A stretch of 64,000 nucleotides of DNA, taken from positions 2,356,001 to 2,420,000 of the forward strand of contig NZ_BIFT01000001.1 in NCBI RefSeq assembly GCF_003967575.1, in the 5' to 3' direction. Made by a program: the position numbers and the translations under genes. Origin of the DNA: Dictyobacter alpinus. Its GTDB lineage: Bacteria; Chloroflexota; Ktedonobacteria; Ktedonobacterales; Ktedonobacteraceae. Below the pieces are notes generated by a model. It did no database searches, was not told where the DNA came from, and saw nothing but the letters and a program-made list of their open reading frames with translations. Positions within the stretch are counted from its first letter, which is position 1. Each line of letters begins with the position of its first letter. Positions 15,577 through 24,418 of this stretch are shown here, piece after piece.

Positions 15577-17679
15577 TTATCCTTGGAGCCGCGTAGCAGT
15601 ATTCAGGGTCAATAGTTGTCGCTGAATTGCTACAGATTGCTGCTGGAATTGTCTGACTGCGTTTTTATCCCCAGCTGCAGCGGCCTCTTGTAAGAGAAAT
15701 TGTAGTTCTGTATTTAATTGTTGTAAGCTCTTTTTCTTGAGACGTGTAGCGCATTGGATTGCTTCTTTTATCAGCGCATCTGCGTCTCGCGGAGACATCA
15801 CCTTAACACTCTCAAGAACTCTAGTTACTGCAGGCATCAGTGCCGAAGGCACAAACTGTTCTAAGGATTGATATGAAGGGGAAGATTCACGTTGATACAC
15901 AGAGTTGAGTAAGTGGTACAACTCCCGCGTGTCTGTCCCGGCGAAGTCACCTTCGTTAATTATAACACAAACATGCGGACATAGGCCTGGATTTTGCACG
16001 AGTAGCCCAATAAGGTAGTCTTCCCATTTTAGCGTACTCTGCTCTGTTCTGTCAAGCCCAATCCTTGCATGAGCTGTGTTGCTTTTTTTGTCTGTTTTCC
16101 CCTTCTGTTCTACTTCCGCCCCTGGCTCTTCTTCGCCATCAAGGATTGATCTTTCTTTTACACCTTGTTGCGGCCGATTCGCCTGGATGCCTTTTCCGCT
16201 AAAGTCTGCCGTGATCCCTACAGTCTGTTGACCCCGCATAATTCGCTGCAACTCATCGTATAAGCTGCGCTCATCAATACTGATCATACCAGCCAGTTTG
16301 CGTATATAGGCGTCACGCTTGATGCGGTTACTGATCATTCCCACTACGGGCAGGAGTCTTCTGGCTGCTTCTGTTTTCCCTTCTGGCTCCCGCATGTTGA
16401 GGTCTACTGTCTTTACTGTAAAGTAGTAATCAATCAGCGACAATGGATGATTAACCGCATAAAACCAGGTTGAGAAATCACGTCTGATGACTTCATCAGG
16501 ATCTTCACCTGGTGGAAGTTGGAGAACGTTGATCTCCGCGTCTACTTGCTCTTCAAGACGGATTATGCCACGCGTCTGCGGTTGCTTGTTGAACTTTTGC
16601 TGGCCTTTTTGACTCGGCTGACGTGCGGCTTTGTTGTTACTCCCACCTGCAAGTGGCACTGGTACCATGGTGCGATCAAAGCCTTTGAGCGCTTCTTTGA
16701 TGCCTTGTTCGGTCGCTGCACTACCAGCGGCGTCTGGATCAAGGGCCAGTGTAACTTGTTTGGTGAGTTTCTTTAGTTTTTGAATGTGCTTCTCGGTGAT
16801 TGCGCTACCAATACAGGCGACGGTCTGTTTGGTCCCGTATTGATGGGCGATAACAGCATCTACGTACCCTTCTACTATAACAACCTGCCCAATTTGCTTT
16901 ATTGCATCTTTCGCCATATCTATAGCGTACAAAACAGTATTTTTCTCAAATAAAACTGTTTGTGGTGAATTAAGATACTTTGGCTTGCTATCACCAAGCG
17001 CGCGTCCTCCAAATCCAATCACACGACCACGATCATCTCGAATAGGAAAAATCAGTCGGTTGCGAAAGTAATCATAGATGCCATTGCGTTCACCTCCAAA
17101 GTTATCGTTTTCTCGCCAGCGCGCCAGGCCTCCAGTTACTAGCTCTTGCTCCGTGTATCCATGGCTCAAAAAGTAACGGGATAATCCATCCCACTGCTCA
17201 CTTGCATAGCCCAGACCGAATGAAAGTACACTCTCTGCTGAGATACCCCGACTCTCAACATACGCTCTGGCTCCTTCGGCTTCTTTGGATCGGAGAAGCA
17301 TCTGATGAAACCAGAGTAAGGCGTCTTCGTTGAGTTTGCGTAGGCGCTCCCTGGATGCACTTGCTTCTCTCTCTTCTTCCGGGTTACTTCCATTATGCTC
17401 TTCAACAGCTACTCCAGCTTTCTCAGCCAAATAGAGCAGCGCTTCATGAAAGTCAAGCCCTTGCTGTTTCTGTACGAAAGAGAATACGTCACCTCCTTCG
17501 TTACATCCAAAACAGTGCCAGGTCTGTGACTCTCTGAATACGTAGAATGATGGTGTGCGTTCATTGTGGAAGGGACAAAGCCCTTTCATGGACTTTCCTG
17601 ATTTCTGTAAAGTCACGACCGCACTAACTTCATCTACCACATCTATTTTTGCTTTGATTGTGTCAATTACTGCTGTCAT
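15577..17679 (-). CDS. dnaG: DNA primase
   Basis: 700 aa. Makes RNA primers for lagging-strand synthesis. The N-terminal CHC2 zinc finger is present (CPFHNERTPSF, then WHCFGCNEGGD, about residues 36-63). The catalytic core includes GFGGRALGDSKPKYLNSP, and the TOPRIM domain has VIVEGYVDAV and the acidic ALDPDAAG. A charged, low-complexity insert (about 355-395 and 500-545) precedes the helical C-terminal domain that normally binds DnaB. Longer than the roughly 600 aa usual for the family because of these linkers. Its promoter must lie at the edge of origin cluster B. Confidence 0.95.
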   Translation of the reverse strand: MTAVIDTIKAKIDVVDEVSAVVTLQKSGKSMKGLCPFHNERTPSFYVFRESQTWHCFGCNEGGDVFSFVQKQQGLDFHEALLYLAEKAGVAVEEHNGSNPEEEREASASRERLRKLNEDALLWFHQMLLRSKEAEGARAYVESRGISAESVLSFGLGYASEQWDGLSRYFLSHGYTEQELVTGGLARWRENDNFGGERNGIYDYFRNRLIFPIRDDRGRVIGFGGRALGDSKPKYLNSPQTVLFEKNTVLYAIDMAKDAIKQIGQVVIVEGYVDAVIAHQYGTKQTVACIGSAITEKHIQKLKKLTKQVTLALDPDAAGSAATEQGIKEALKGFDRTMVPVPLAGGSNNKAARQPSQKGQQKFNKQPQTRGIIRLEEQVDAEINVLQLPPGEDPDEVIRRDFSTWFYAVNHPLSLIDYYFTVKTVDLNMREPEGKTEAARRLLPVVGMISNRIKRDAYIRKLAGMISIDERSLYDELQRIMRGQQTVGITADFSGKGIQANRPQQGVKERSILDGEEEPGAEVEQKGKTDKKSNTAHARIGLDRTEQSTLKWEDYLIGLLVQNPGLCPHVCVIINEGDFAGTDTRELYHLLNSVYQRESSPSYQSLEQFVPSALMPAVTRVLESVKVMSPRDADALIKEAIQCATRLKKKSLQQLNTELQFLLQEAAAAGDKNAVRQFQQQSVAIQRQLLTLNTATRLQG

Positions 17680-18138
17680 TGCCTGATCTTTGCGCGTACG
17701 TAAAGGAACATTGTTCCTGCTAGAATTTGCTAAAAGTCGCGTGTATAGCTATTCCGATCCACATTTGTACTCCATACTGTGGACTTACATCACAAGGGTC
17801 GGATTAAAAGTATATGCACAAATATACGAAACTACTGAAGGTGTTATACCTATTGTACTACTTGTAACGATAAGGATTGGATGAGGATCGTGCAGATAGG
17901 ACATCTGGGCTTGCCTGTACGCTTTCCGACTTCACCTGGCTTATTCTTCCAAGTTTTTGTTCCATAGCTTATTGTATAACTCAAACACCTTCATTTACTA
18001 ATGTCTTTAAACCCTTTTTCGTAAATCTCCACGACCTTTGGATTCGCTGGTGACCACTTTTTGCGTTCTAGCGCAGACGTTCTCCGCTTTTGTTTTTTTG
18101 ATCCCGAAAAAAAAGTTATCCACAGCACTATAATACTA

Positions 18139-18204
18139 AGAATATATATATTTTAAAAAAAATATATAAGTTAGTAGTAGTAGGGGATGTGGATAAGTGG
18201 ATAA
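18139..18204 (-). other. Predicted origin-unwinding element: AT-rich tract, DnaA-trios, G run, DnaA box
   Basis: In order on the plus strand: an A/T-only block at 18141-18168, TTAGTAGTAGTAG (18171-18183), GGGG, then DnaA box TGTGGATAA (18188-18196) and a near-box AGTGGATAA. This is the layout described for Bacillus subtilis: DnaA boxes, GC spacer, repeated 3'-GAT-5' trios, AT-rich unwinding tract. It is the only such arrangement I found in the window. Confidence 0.82.
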
Positions 18205-18390
18205 CTTTTTTTTTGACACCCTATATTGATATTTATGATTTTTTACGAAGCCGCTCCAGGAGAGGGATGGGACCACTTACAAAAACTTATCCACACAGGC
18301 ATCCAGACGGTCAAATTCATGTGGACAGCCTGTGGATAACCTCGGGATAACTTTTCTTCCTATGAATAACTGTTCAGAAACAGAGCATAC

Positions 18391-18442
18391 TTATCCACAG
18401 GTTATCCACAGGTTATCCATAGTTATCCACAGGTTATCCACA
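18391..18442 (+). other. Dense same-strand DnaA-box array
   Basis: Exact TTATCCACA at 18391, 18402, 18423 and 18434, with a near-match TTATCCATA at 18413, giving five boxes at 10-11 bp spacing, all in the same orientation. One-helical-turn spacing is suited to head-to-tail DnaA filament growth. Confidence 0.8.
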
Positions 18443-18780
18443 GGCTGTCCACTGTTCTTTTTTCCTTTGCCGCAATTGAAGGTTGCCTGTGGATAATTCC
18501 CCACTTTCTGACGATTTATACATTTTTGGACCATAATCTGTGTCTTTTTTTCTATTAATTTTGATCGCTTGCTACTAATTTTCACTTTTTATTCAGCTTG
18601 TTTGCTTATGATGACAACAACCCTTTTTTCCGGATGAAAAGTTATCCACAGCAAATGTGGATAACTTTGAAATTTTTTCGCATGTCTTGTTCGTACATGT
18701 TGGCAAATGTGGATAAGTTTTCCACAGTAATTGTGGATAAACACCCCAGTTATATGGTGCATTTGATACTATTGATGCAC

Positions 18781-18840
18781 TGTGGATAAGTTATCCACAG
18801 CAAATGTGGATAAGTCAAAATTTGTGAGGATTCGGGGAGG
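18781..18840 (+). repeat. Origin module 1 (60 bp)
   Basis: Three DnaA boxes (18781 complement, 18791 direct, 18805 complement), a CAAAATTT linker, then GTGAGGATTCGGGGAGG. Identical over 60 bp to the module at 18905. A degraded second copy of the end motif (GTGAGGATTGCGGGAGG) follows at 18846-18862. Confidence 0.88.
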
Positions 18841-18904
18841 ATTCTGTGAGGATTGCGGGAGGCTTATAGCTAGTTATATAGCCTGCGATAAAATTTGTGG
18901 ATAA

Positions 18905-18964
18905 TGTGGATAAGTTATCCACAGCAAATGTGGATAAGTCAAAATTTGTGAGGATTCGGGGAGG
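18905..18964 (+). repeat. Origin module 2 (60 bp)
   Basis: Identical to module 1 and preceded by one extra DnaA box at 18896. It starts 124 bp after module 1. Followed by the 20-bp inverted repeat at 18968-19017. Confidence 0.88.
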
Positions 18965-18967
18965 TGT

Positions 18968-19017
18968 TATATAGCGTGCTATATAGCTTCATAACTGGCT
19001 ATATAGCACGCTATATA
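18968..19017. repeat. AT-rich inverted repeat with 20-bp arms in the origin
   Basis: TATATAGCGTGCTATATAGC (18968-18987) and its exact complement (18998-19017), 10-bp spacer. Each arm is itself almost palindromic. Related TATATAGC or GGTTATAT sequences sit after modules 1 and 3 and at 19226-19260. Confidence 0.85.
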
Positions 19018-19029
19018 AAATGTGGATAA

Positions 19030-19089
19030 TGTGGATAAGTTATCCACAGCAAATGTGGATAACTGAAAATTTGTGAGGATTCGGGGAGG
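19030..19089 (+). repeat. Origin module 3 (60 bp)
   Basis: Two mismatches from modules 1 and 2 (AACTG for AAGTC after the third box). Preceded by an extra DnaA box at 19021. It starts 125 bp after module 2. A looser fourth copy spans 19166-19279 with two boxes at 19166 and 19190 and the same end motif at 19263-19279. Confidence 0.88.
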
Positions 19090-19450
19090 TACCCAATTCT
19101 GGCAATATAGCTGGTTATATGGAGTGATAGGAGGCTTATCAAATTACATTAACGAGTGTGGATACTGTGGATAAGTTTTCCACAATTTTTGTGGATAACT
19201 TTTAGGGTGTGAAAATCATGTGAAATGTATATAACTAGCTATATAACCAGCTATATACATTTGTGAGGATTCGGGGAGGTTTTGCAAGGTTATCCACATC
19301 TTCTGTTGATAAAGCATGTTTATAGGAAAATCATGTGGAAATTTTTTCAAAATTGACATTTTTGTCAGAAAAAGGTATCTGAAATGATCTGTTATTCATG
19401 TCTGGTACTGAAATGTGTTGCCAGTCATTGCTACAGTTTTTGCTAGTGAT

Positions 19451-19493
19451 TTCCAGAAAGTTATCCACATCTGGTGTGGATAACTTTCTGGAA
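19451..19493. other. Hairpin built from two convergent DnaA boxes at the right edge of oriC
   Basis: 19-bp perfect arms (19451-19469 and 19475-19493) around the 5-nt loop TCTGG. Each arm ends in a DnaA box (TTATCCACA and its complement). It sits 29 bp past the stop of the minus-strand gene at 19522, so it could also act as its terminator, though no U run follows. Confidence 0.7.
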
Positions 19494-19521
19494 ATGTGTA
19501 GAACTTTCCCTGCTGTGTCTT

Positions 19522-21960
19522 TTATTGGCTCAGTAGTAGTCTTTCTGTGTGTTCTATGCGCATCTGTACAAGCTTGTTGTAGCTACGTAGTAATTCTGCT
19601 GAGCTGAGCAGGCCTGCTGCTTGAGGACTTGGATGTTGGGGGGAGTCTCCATCAAAGACATTTTCACAGGTTCCTAATAAACCTACTGTAAATCGATCCT
19701 GTAGTGGTTCTAACAATTGCATGCCTTTACGCCACAGATATTCCTTGAAGACCTGGCTATCTTGCTCATTTCCTGGCTCTCCCCATTGGGAGAGCATTGC
19801 GTCTATATATGGTCCTATGAGCCAGACCCAACTACTCCCCTGGTGTAAGGATTGGTGCTGCTTTGCAGGTTGTTTGATGTCTATTTCCAGGTGACCTTGA
19901 TAGCCTGCTTCCTTTGGAGCGAGGGTGCGTAGCCCATAGGGAGTTACCAGATGCTGGGTGATGGCTTCAAAGACGTGTTGACGATAGGGCTGTTCCAGAA
20001 CGGCGTGTGGGAGTGCAATGGCGAAAAGCTGGTTGACGCGTAAACTGGCGTCGTCTCCTTCTGGACCGTCTATGACGTCGTAAAGGTGGTAGTGGTCAGG
20101 ATTCCAATAGCGTTGCTGGAAGTTGTGTTTACAGCGATTGGCATGTTGTTGATAGATGCTGGCGCTATAACCAATGTGTCCAATGTAACCCAGCCGTTCG
20201 GACCAGCCTTGCATGAGCACGAGTGCGTAATACCAGAGGGCGTTGAGTTCTACCGGTTTGCCAGATCGCGGCGTGACTGGCTTTCCATTATGGTATTCGT
20301 TCATCCAGGTCAGGGCTTTTCCTGTCTTTTCGGCTCTTAAGAGTCCGTCTGCGGTATCTAACTGGATCCCGTTGTGTGTTCCTTGTATGTAGCAGTTGAT
20401 GCTTTCTGCTAGACGCGGAAACAGCTCTTCGAGAAATTCATAGTGCTGTGTCACTTTTATATAGTGATCCAGCGCGTAGAAATACCAGAGGGTGATATCT
20501 GCGCTACTATAATCATGATCAGTCAGTGGCTGGTGGGCGGTTGGGAGTCGGTCGGGGAGAATGCCACCTATAAAGTAGTTGGCCAGGTCCTGAAGGTAAT
20601 TCTGGGCCTCCTGATAACGTTCGGTAACAAGTAGCACTCCTGGCATGGCGATCAGCGCGTCTCGTGTCTTGTTTTCCAATGCGAAGTAGTTGGCGATCAG
20701 CTGTAATTTATCAGGTGCTTTCGGCCTGGGAATGCTGTTACGAAAGGTTGGACGATTTTCTCTTCCTGGTTCTTTCGTCTCTGTGGACTGGCTATAATGG
20801 GCAACAAAGTATTCACTGGCATTAAGTAGCTGCTGGAGGTAGTTTTGTCCTCCTGCGTATGGATCTGATGTGGTTGTAAGTGGCAGTAGATGCAACTGTT
20901 GATCCTGCTCACTATCGGATTGTCCTATAATGGCTTGTTGTGGTTTCAGTGCTCTTTCTAGATTGCTTTGCCGTCGTTCTATTTCCTTCTTATAGAGGAG
21001 GGAAATTGTTTCTTGCTGATAGAGCTGACTGCTTAGTTCTTCTGCGCTAACTACTATTGTAAGGACGGCGTCGCTGTCTGGATAAAGTGCGGCACGTATG
21101 ACTCCTGGTAGGTAAAGGTCATCGGTATCTGGCTGTCCTGCTACTGTGTCACAGCGCCTCAAAAAATTCCAGTACCAGACGCCTGTTGGTATGAATGTAG
21201 CTTGCATCTCTGGTTGTCCGATGGCCAGGAGATGATAGGGACTGGGGTTGTTTTCTATGAAGATGCTGCTACCAGCTATGCCTGCGGGTAGTTTGAGCTG
21301 GCTGTCTTTTTCATTCCCAGATGCCTGGTTTTCTGTTCCATGAACTTGAATATGGAAGGGTGGACTGGTGTTGCCGCGCTGTGGAAGATCAAAAGGACGA
21401 TAGGTTGCCAGTGGTAAGAGGGTCAGGATCATTGGCTCTGGTCTGGCCTGTTCAGCTATAGAGCTTGAGCGTCCATTATTATTTGTGGAGGACCTTACGC
21501 TGGAATTTACTTTGTGAGCTGATTGGGTGAGTCTGTCTGGTTTTATGACACGGTACTGGATGTAGGTTGTGTTGTAATTTTGTGCCATCCAGATGCGCTT
21601 CTCCAGGATCATTCCATCTATACCACCTAGCCGATAGGTGAAGACAGGGAAGCCATTTTCTAGTCGGAAGGCCTCAATATGGACAAATCCAGATGGATTG
21701 AAGGTTCCATCCCTGTATTCGTTGGTGCCCAGGTAATATGTACGCTGATCAAATGTGACTTCTTCGTCAATTTTTGCCAGCAAAAGTTGGGGTTTTGTGG
21801 CACGTGGCGGTATTGCTACCAGCAGTCCATGCTGTATACGTGTAAGCACCCCTGCAACTGTCCCTGCTGCATATCCTCCCAGACCATTTGTGACGAGCCA
21901 TTCACGAGAGATGGTTTCGTTGAGATCACAACAGGTGCTGCGATCAAAGCTGATGGTCAT
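19522..21960 (-). CDS. Glycogen debranching enzyme (amylo-alpha-1,6-glucosidase type)
   Basis: 812 aa. The N-terminal domain opens with EWLVTNGLGGYAAGTVAGVLTRIQHGLL, the typical start of the bacterial/archaeal GDE_N domain. The C-terminal half is an (alpha/alpha)6 barrel of GH133 type with the sugar-cleft motifs DTADGLLRAE, WMNEYHNGKPVTPRSGKPVELNALWYYAL and a late QGSSWVWLIGPYIDA. It removes alpha-1,6 branches of glycogen. Two low-complexity segments (about 150-170 and 200-225) are inserted in the N-terminal half. No other glycogen genes nearby; its 3' end abuts the origin. Confidence 0.88.
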   Translation of the reverse strand: MTISFDRSTCCDLNETISREWLVTNGLGGYAAGTVAGVLTRIQHGLLVAIPPRATKPQLLLAKIDEEVTFDQRTYYLGTNEYRDGTFNPSGFVHIEAFRLENGFPVFTYRLGGIDGMILEKRIWMAQNYNTTYIQYRVIKPDRLTQSAHKVNSSVRSSTNNNGRSSSIAEQARPEPMILTLLPLATYRPFDLPQRGNTSPPFHIQVHGTENQASGNEKDSQLKLPAGIAGSSIFIENNPSPYHLLAIGQPEMQATFIPTGVWYWNFLRRCDTVAGQPDTDDLYLPGVIRAALYPDSDAVLTIVVSAEELSSQLYQQETISLLYKKEIERRQSNLERALKPQQAIIGQSDSEQDQQLHLLPLTTTSDPYAGGQNYLQQLLNASEYFVAHYSQSTETKEPGRENRPTFRNSIPRPKAPDKLQLIANYFALENKTRDALIAMPGVLLVTERYQEAQNYLQDLANYFIGGILPDRLPTAHQPLTDHDYSSADITLWYFYALDHYIKVTQHYEFLEELFPRLAESINCYIQGTHNGIQLDTADGLLRAEKTGKALTWMNEYHNGKPVTPRSGKPVELNALWYYALVLMQGWSERLGYIGHIGYSASIYQQHANRCKHNFQQRYWNPDHYHLYDVIDGPEGDDASLRVNQLFAIALPHAVLEQPYRQHVFEAITQHLVTPYGLRTLAPKEAGYQGHLEIDIKQPAKQHQSLHQGSSWVWLIGPYIDAMLSQWGEPGNEQDSQVFKEYLWRKGMQLLEPLQDRFTVGLLGTCENVFDGDSPQHPSPQAAGLLSSAELLRSYNKLVQMRIEHTERLLLSQ

Positions 21961-22307
21961 GCTAGACCCTCCAGGCCCCTCAATGTAAATTTCGCGACTA
22001 CGAATGGACAGCGGTATTGTCGTGTTTTTTGGTTGTGGGTTTATATCCAGTCACTTAATAGTGTATCATACCACCCTCTGAGAAACAGTATCAGACAAGG
22101 CATTTTTCCGGTATTTTATTAGTAAGCGAAAAATTCCTGCTACCTTCTGTACATAAACTCCTGTCGGTGTGATATGAAGCGTTCGTATAACGTAATTACA
22201 GAATAGACGTAGGCATCGTTTGGTGCGCATCTGGTAGGGTTGTATAAAGGATGAGAATATTGTGGTTGCCACACTTGTGTGTGTAGTGAGAGGAGTTTTT
22301 ATTTCTC
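21961..22307. other. Divergent intergenic region with promoter for the solute-binding lipoprotein
   Basis: No gene seen. On the plus strand, TTGGTG (22220-22225), a 17-bp spacer and TATAAA (22243-22248) form a good sigma-70 promoter for the gene at 22308, with a leader of about 50 nt containing GAGAGGAG. No promoter for the minus-strand debranching gene was clear to me. Confidence 0.5.
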
Positions 22308-23216
22308 ATGGTATTTCCTTTTTGGGGGGGCGGTCGGCGCTATCGGTGGCTGTATGTCTTCCTCTCTGGCTGGCTGTGCCTGATTTTTTTGGCGGGATGT
22401 GATGGAGGTATGGGATCTCAGCGGCTGGCTTCTACGCCATCACCTTCTCAAGCTGAGGCACCACATGTTATGACTTCACAGGTACTGACTGTTGGGAGTT
22501 ATACGAATTATGCTCCTCAGGAATTTTTAGATCCTTATACCCAGCAGCCAGTGGGCTTTGATGTTGATTTGATTACTGCGGTTGCTCAGAAGATGCATCT
22601 CCAGGTTCATGTGGTCTCTTATGATTTTCAGTCACTGATCGATGGCCTGACTGCCAGGCATTTTGATGTGGTTATTTCTGCGGTGGGTATTACCCCTGAG
22701 GCGCAGCGTAAGGCAGATTTTGTTCCGTATTTTCGGGGGGGGAAGACTTTACTGGTGGCCCAGGGTAATCCTTCGCATATTCATACACTTCATGATCTCT
22801 GTGGTTTGTCGGCGGCGGTGAAGGATATGACGTTTGAGTGGCATGAGCTCCTGAGTATGACCGATGCTTGCCACCGTGATGGTAAGCCAGCTATTAAAGT
22901 ACAGGTGGTTAAACAGTATTCGGCTGCTGTCCAGTTGCTGCAAAACAAGCAGGTGGTTGCGGCCTATGAAGATGCCTCGGTGGCTGATTATGCGATCAAG
23001 CTTCATCCCACCGCTTTAGAACTGGCTGGCGATATGATTGGCCCTACAATGGAGGGGATTGTGGTGCGTAAAGATGATGCTGTTATGTTATCTGCTGTCC
23101 AGCAGGCCTTGCAGTCCCTGGAGAAGGATGGGACCTATCATGCGCTGATTAAGAAGTGGGGGCTATATAGCGGCGATGTGATGGTTCCTGCTAATTCTAA
23201 TGTCCCATCAAATTAA
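22308..23216 (+). CDS. Solute-binding lipoprotein of an amino-acid-type ABC transporter (family 3)
   Basis: 302 aa. A signal peptide with basic start (RRYRW), a hydrophobic core and the lipobox LAGC gives a lipid anchor at Cys30. The mature part is a family-3 periplasmic-type binding fold: LTVGSYTNYAPQEFLDP, GFDVDLITAVAQKM, LIDGLTARHFDVVISAVGITPEAQRKADF, ending ALQSLEKDGTYHALIKKWG. The family binds polar amino acids or opines. No permease or ATPase gene is adjacent, so it is either an orphan or serves a transporter encoded elsewhere, or acts as a sensor. Terminator follows. Confidence 0.9.
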   Translation: MVFPFWGGGRRYRWLYVFLSGWLCLIFLAGCDGGMGSQRLASTPSPSQAEAPHVMTSQVLTVGSYTNYAPQEFLDPYTQQPVGFDVDLITAVAQKMHLQVHVVSYDFQSLIDGLTARHFDVVISAVGITPEAQRKADFVPYFRGGKTLLVAQGNPSHIHTLHDLCGLSAAVKDMTFEWHELLSMTDACHRDGKPAIKVQVVKQYSAAVQLLQNKQVVAAYEDASVADYAIKLHPTALELAGDMIGPTMEGIVVRKDDAVMLSAVQQALQSLEKDGTYHALIKKWGLYSGDVMVPANSNVPSN

Positions 23217-23241
23217 ATCGCGAGAGAATATGTACAGCATG

Positions 23242-23279
23242 ACAAAGGCTGGTCTGATAGAAAAAAGACCAGTCTTTGT
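23242..23279. terminator. Terminator between the binding protein and the HD-GYP gene
   Basis: 14-bp inverted repeat (23242-23255 and 23266-23279, one G-T mismatch) with A-rich loop, followed by TTTGTTATT. It serves the plus-strand gene and perhaps the converging minus-strand gene. Confidence 0.7.
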
Positions 23280-23315
23280 TTGTTATTGGAGGTTATCGGC
23301 CCGATACCTGTGCGC

Positions 23316-24017
23316 TTAAGAGCCGGTGATAAACATATTATAAAATGTTGGCTGCTGGATATCTTTGAGGGTAATTCCACAGACGTGTTGCGATAAGGTA
23401 AAATCTGGTGTGACATCTATCAGGTGCACAAAGGCCTGCACGATAGTAGGATCAAAATTAGTTCCTGCTCCTGCCATGAGCCGCTCCTTGGCTTCATTTA
23501 TGCTCAGCGGCGCTTTATATGGACGCTGTGAGGTTAGTACGTCATAGACGTCTGCAACCGTTAAGATTCTGGCACTGAGTGGAATCTCTTCACCTTTAAG
23601 TTTTGCGGGATAACCTTGTCCGTTCCAGGACTCATGATGATAGAGCACCGCTTCTACATAAAAAGGGTGTACTTCATAGCCGATTAAGATTCGCGCTCCT
23701 GTAACTGGATGGCGCTCCATTTTTCGTCGTTCTTCGGTAGATAGGGCCGCTGATTTGTTCAGGATGTCGTTTCCTATCCAGGTTTTCCCTAAATCGTGTA
23801 CGAGGGCTGCTAACGCCAGGTCTCTGGCTTCTCTACGGCTCCAGCCGAGGTAACGGGCCAGTCTCTGAGCATACACAGCTACTCGACGCGAGTGTTCGTA
23901 GGTGACGATGTCGCGCTCTTGAATGCTTTGCGCCAATGAGAGGAGCACTTTTCTTGTTTCTTTGTCTCTCTCTAAATGTGTCAAATATTTTACTGCCACC
24001 ACTCTGCTCTCCCACAT
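23316..24017 (-). CDS. HD-GYP domain protein (putative cyclic-di-GMP phosphodiesterase)
   Basis: 233 aa, essentially a single HD-GYP domain of about 190 residues. HSRRVAVYAQRLARYLG leads to the HD pair (LVHDLGKTWIG), then HPVTGARIL, and the GYP signature HHESWNGQGYPAKLKGEEIP, with the closing ARILTVADVYDVLTSQRPYK. All metal ligands of the family appear intact, so hydrolysis of cyclic-di-GMP or a related dinucleotide is plausible. No receiver or sensor domain. GTG at 24002 with GGGAG upstream is an alternative, slightly shorter start. Confidence 0.88.
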   Translation of the reverse strand: MWESRVVAVKYLTHLERDKETRKVLLSLAQSIQERDIVTYEHSRRVAVYAQRLARYLGWSRREARDLALAALVHDLGKTWIGNDILNKSAALSTEERRKMERHPVTGARILIGYEVHPFYVEAVLYHHESWNGQGYPAKLKGEEIPLSARILTVADVYDVLTSQRPYKAPLSINEAKERLMAGAGTNFDPTIVQAFVHLIDVTPDFTLSQHVCGITLKDIQQPTFYNMFITGS

Positions 24018-24418
24018 GTCTGTTGCAATATGGTAGGAACTTTTTTTACTACCACTAACAAATACGAATAAATGGCTCTAATGGAAAGGATAATAATACC
24101 AATTGGCTATCATTCAGCGACGTCCGGGTCGTTAAACGTGTTTTGATGATTGCCTTATTTTATTCCTTTTTTTTCTGTCTGTTCGGGTGGGTTGCTATCA
24201 TATTAATATTTCATTTTTGATACTGTCCATGTCATGGGGATAATAAGTACTTTTGTATTACTTTGTATGTGTCCCTTTATTCCCCAAATAGTCCCTCTTA
24301 CTATCATGATTCGTTTTTAATCACCTGCTTTTGTGATAGACTCACCTTGAGAAAAGAGTATTAGCATCAATAAGCGTTCGTTTATAGAGACGGAAGCCAT
24401 TGCTCGGGAGATATTATT
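24018..24418. other. Non-coding interval between the HD-GYP gene and the nuclease gene
   Basis: AT-rich 400-bp stretch with no gene I can support. GGGAG at 24406-24410 is the ribosome site of the following TTG start. No promoter or repeat stood out. Confidence 0.4.

Larger units (their letters stand above)
18116..19483. other. Replication origin oriC, DnaA-box cluster B
   Basis: A non-coding interval of 1.84 kb between dnaG (start 17679) and the glycogen debranching gene (end 19522). By my count it has about 29 exact copies of TTATCCACA or its complement, from 18116 to 19475, with several one-mismatch copies. It includes an AT-rich tract with TAG repeats at its left edge (18139-18204), three 60-bp modules, and TATATAGC inverted repeats. 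DnaA is not encoded nearby. The left flank 17680-18115 shows no gene; it probably holds the dnaG promoter. Confidence 0.93.

Noticed and set aside
15577..17679. Primase as a phage or plasmid enzyme because of its long linkers
   Set aside because: Zinc finger, core, TOPRIM and C-terminal domain are in chromosomal order and next to rpoD; inserts are low-complexity only.
18781..19089. Origin modules as a CRISPR array
   Set aside because: Units are 60 bp with 124-125 bp period, contain DnaA boxes, and the spacers are related AT-rich dyads; no cas genes.
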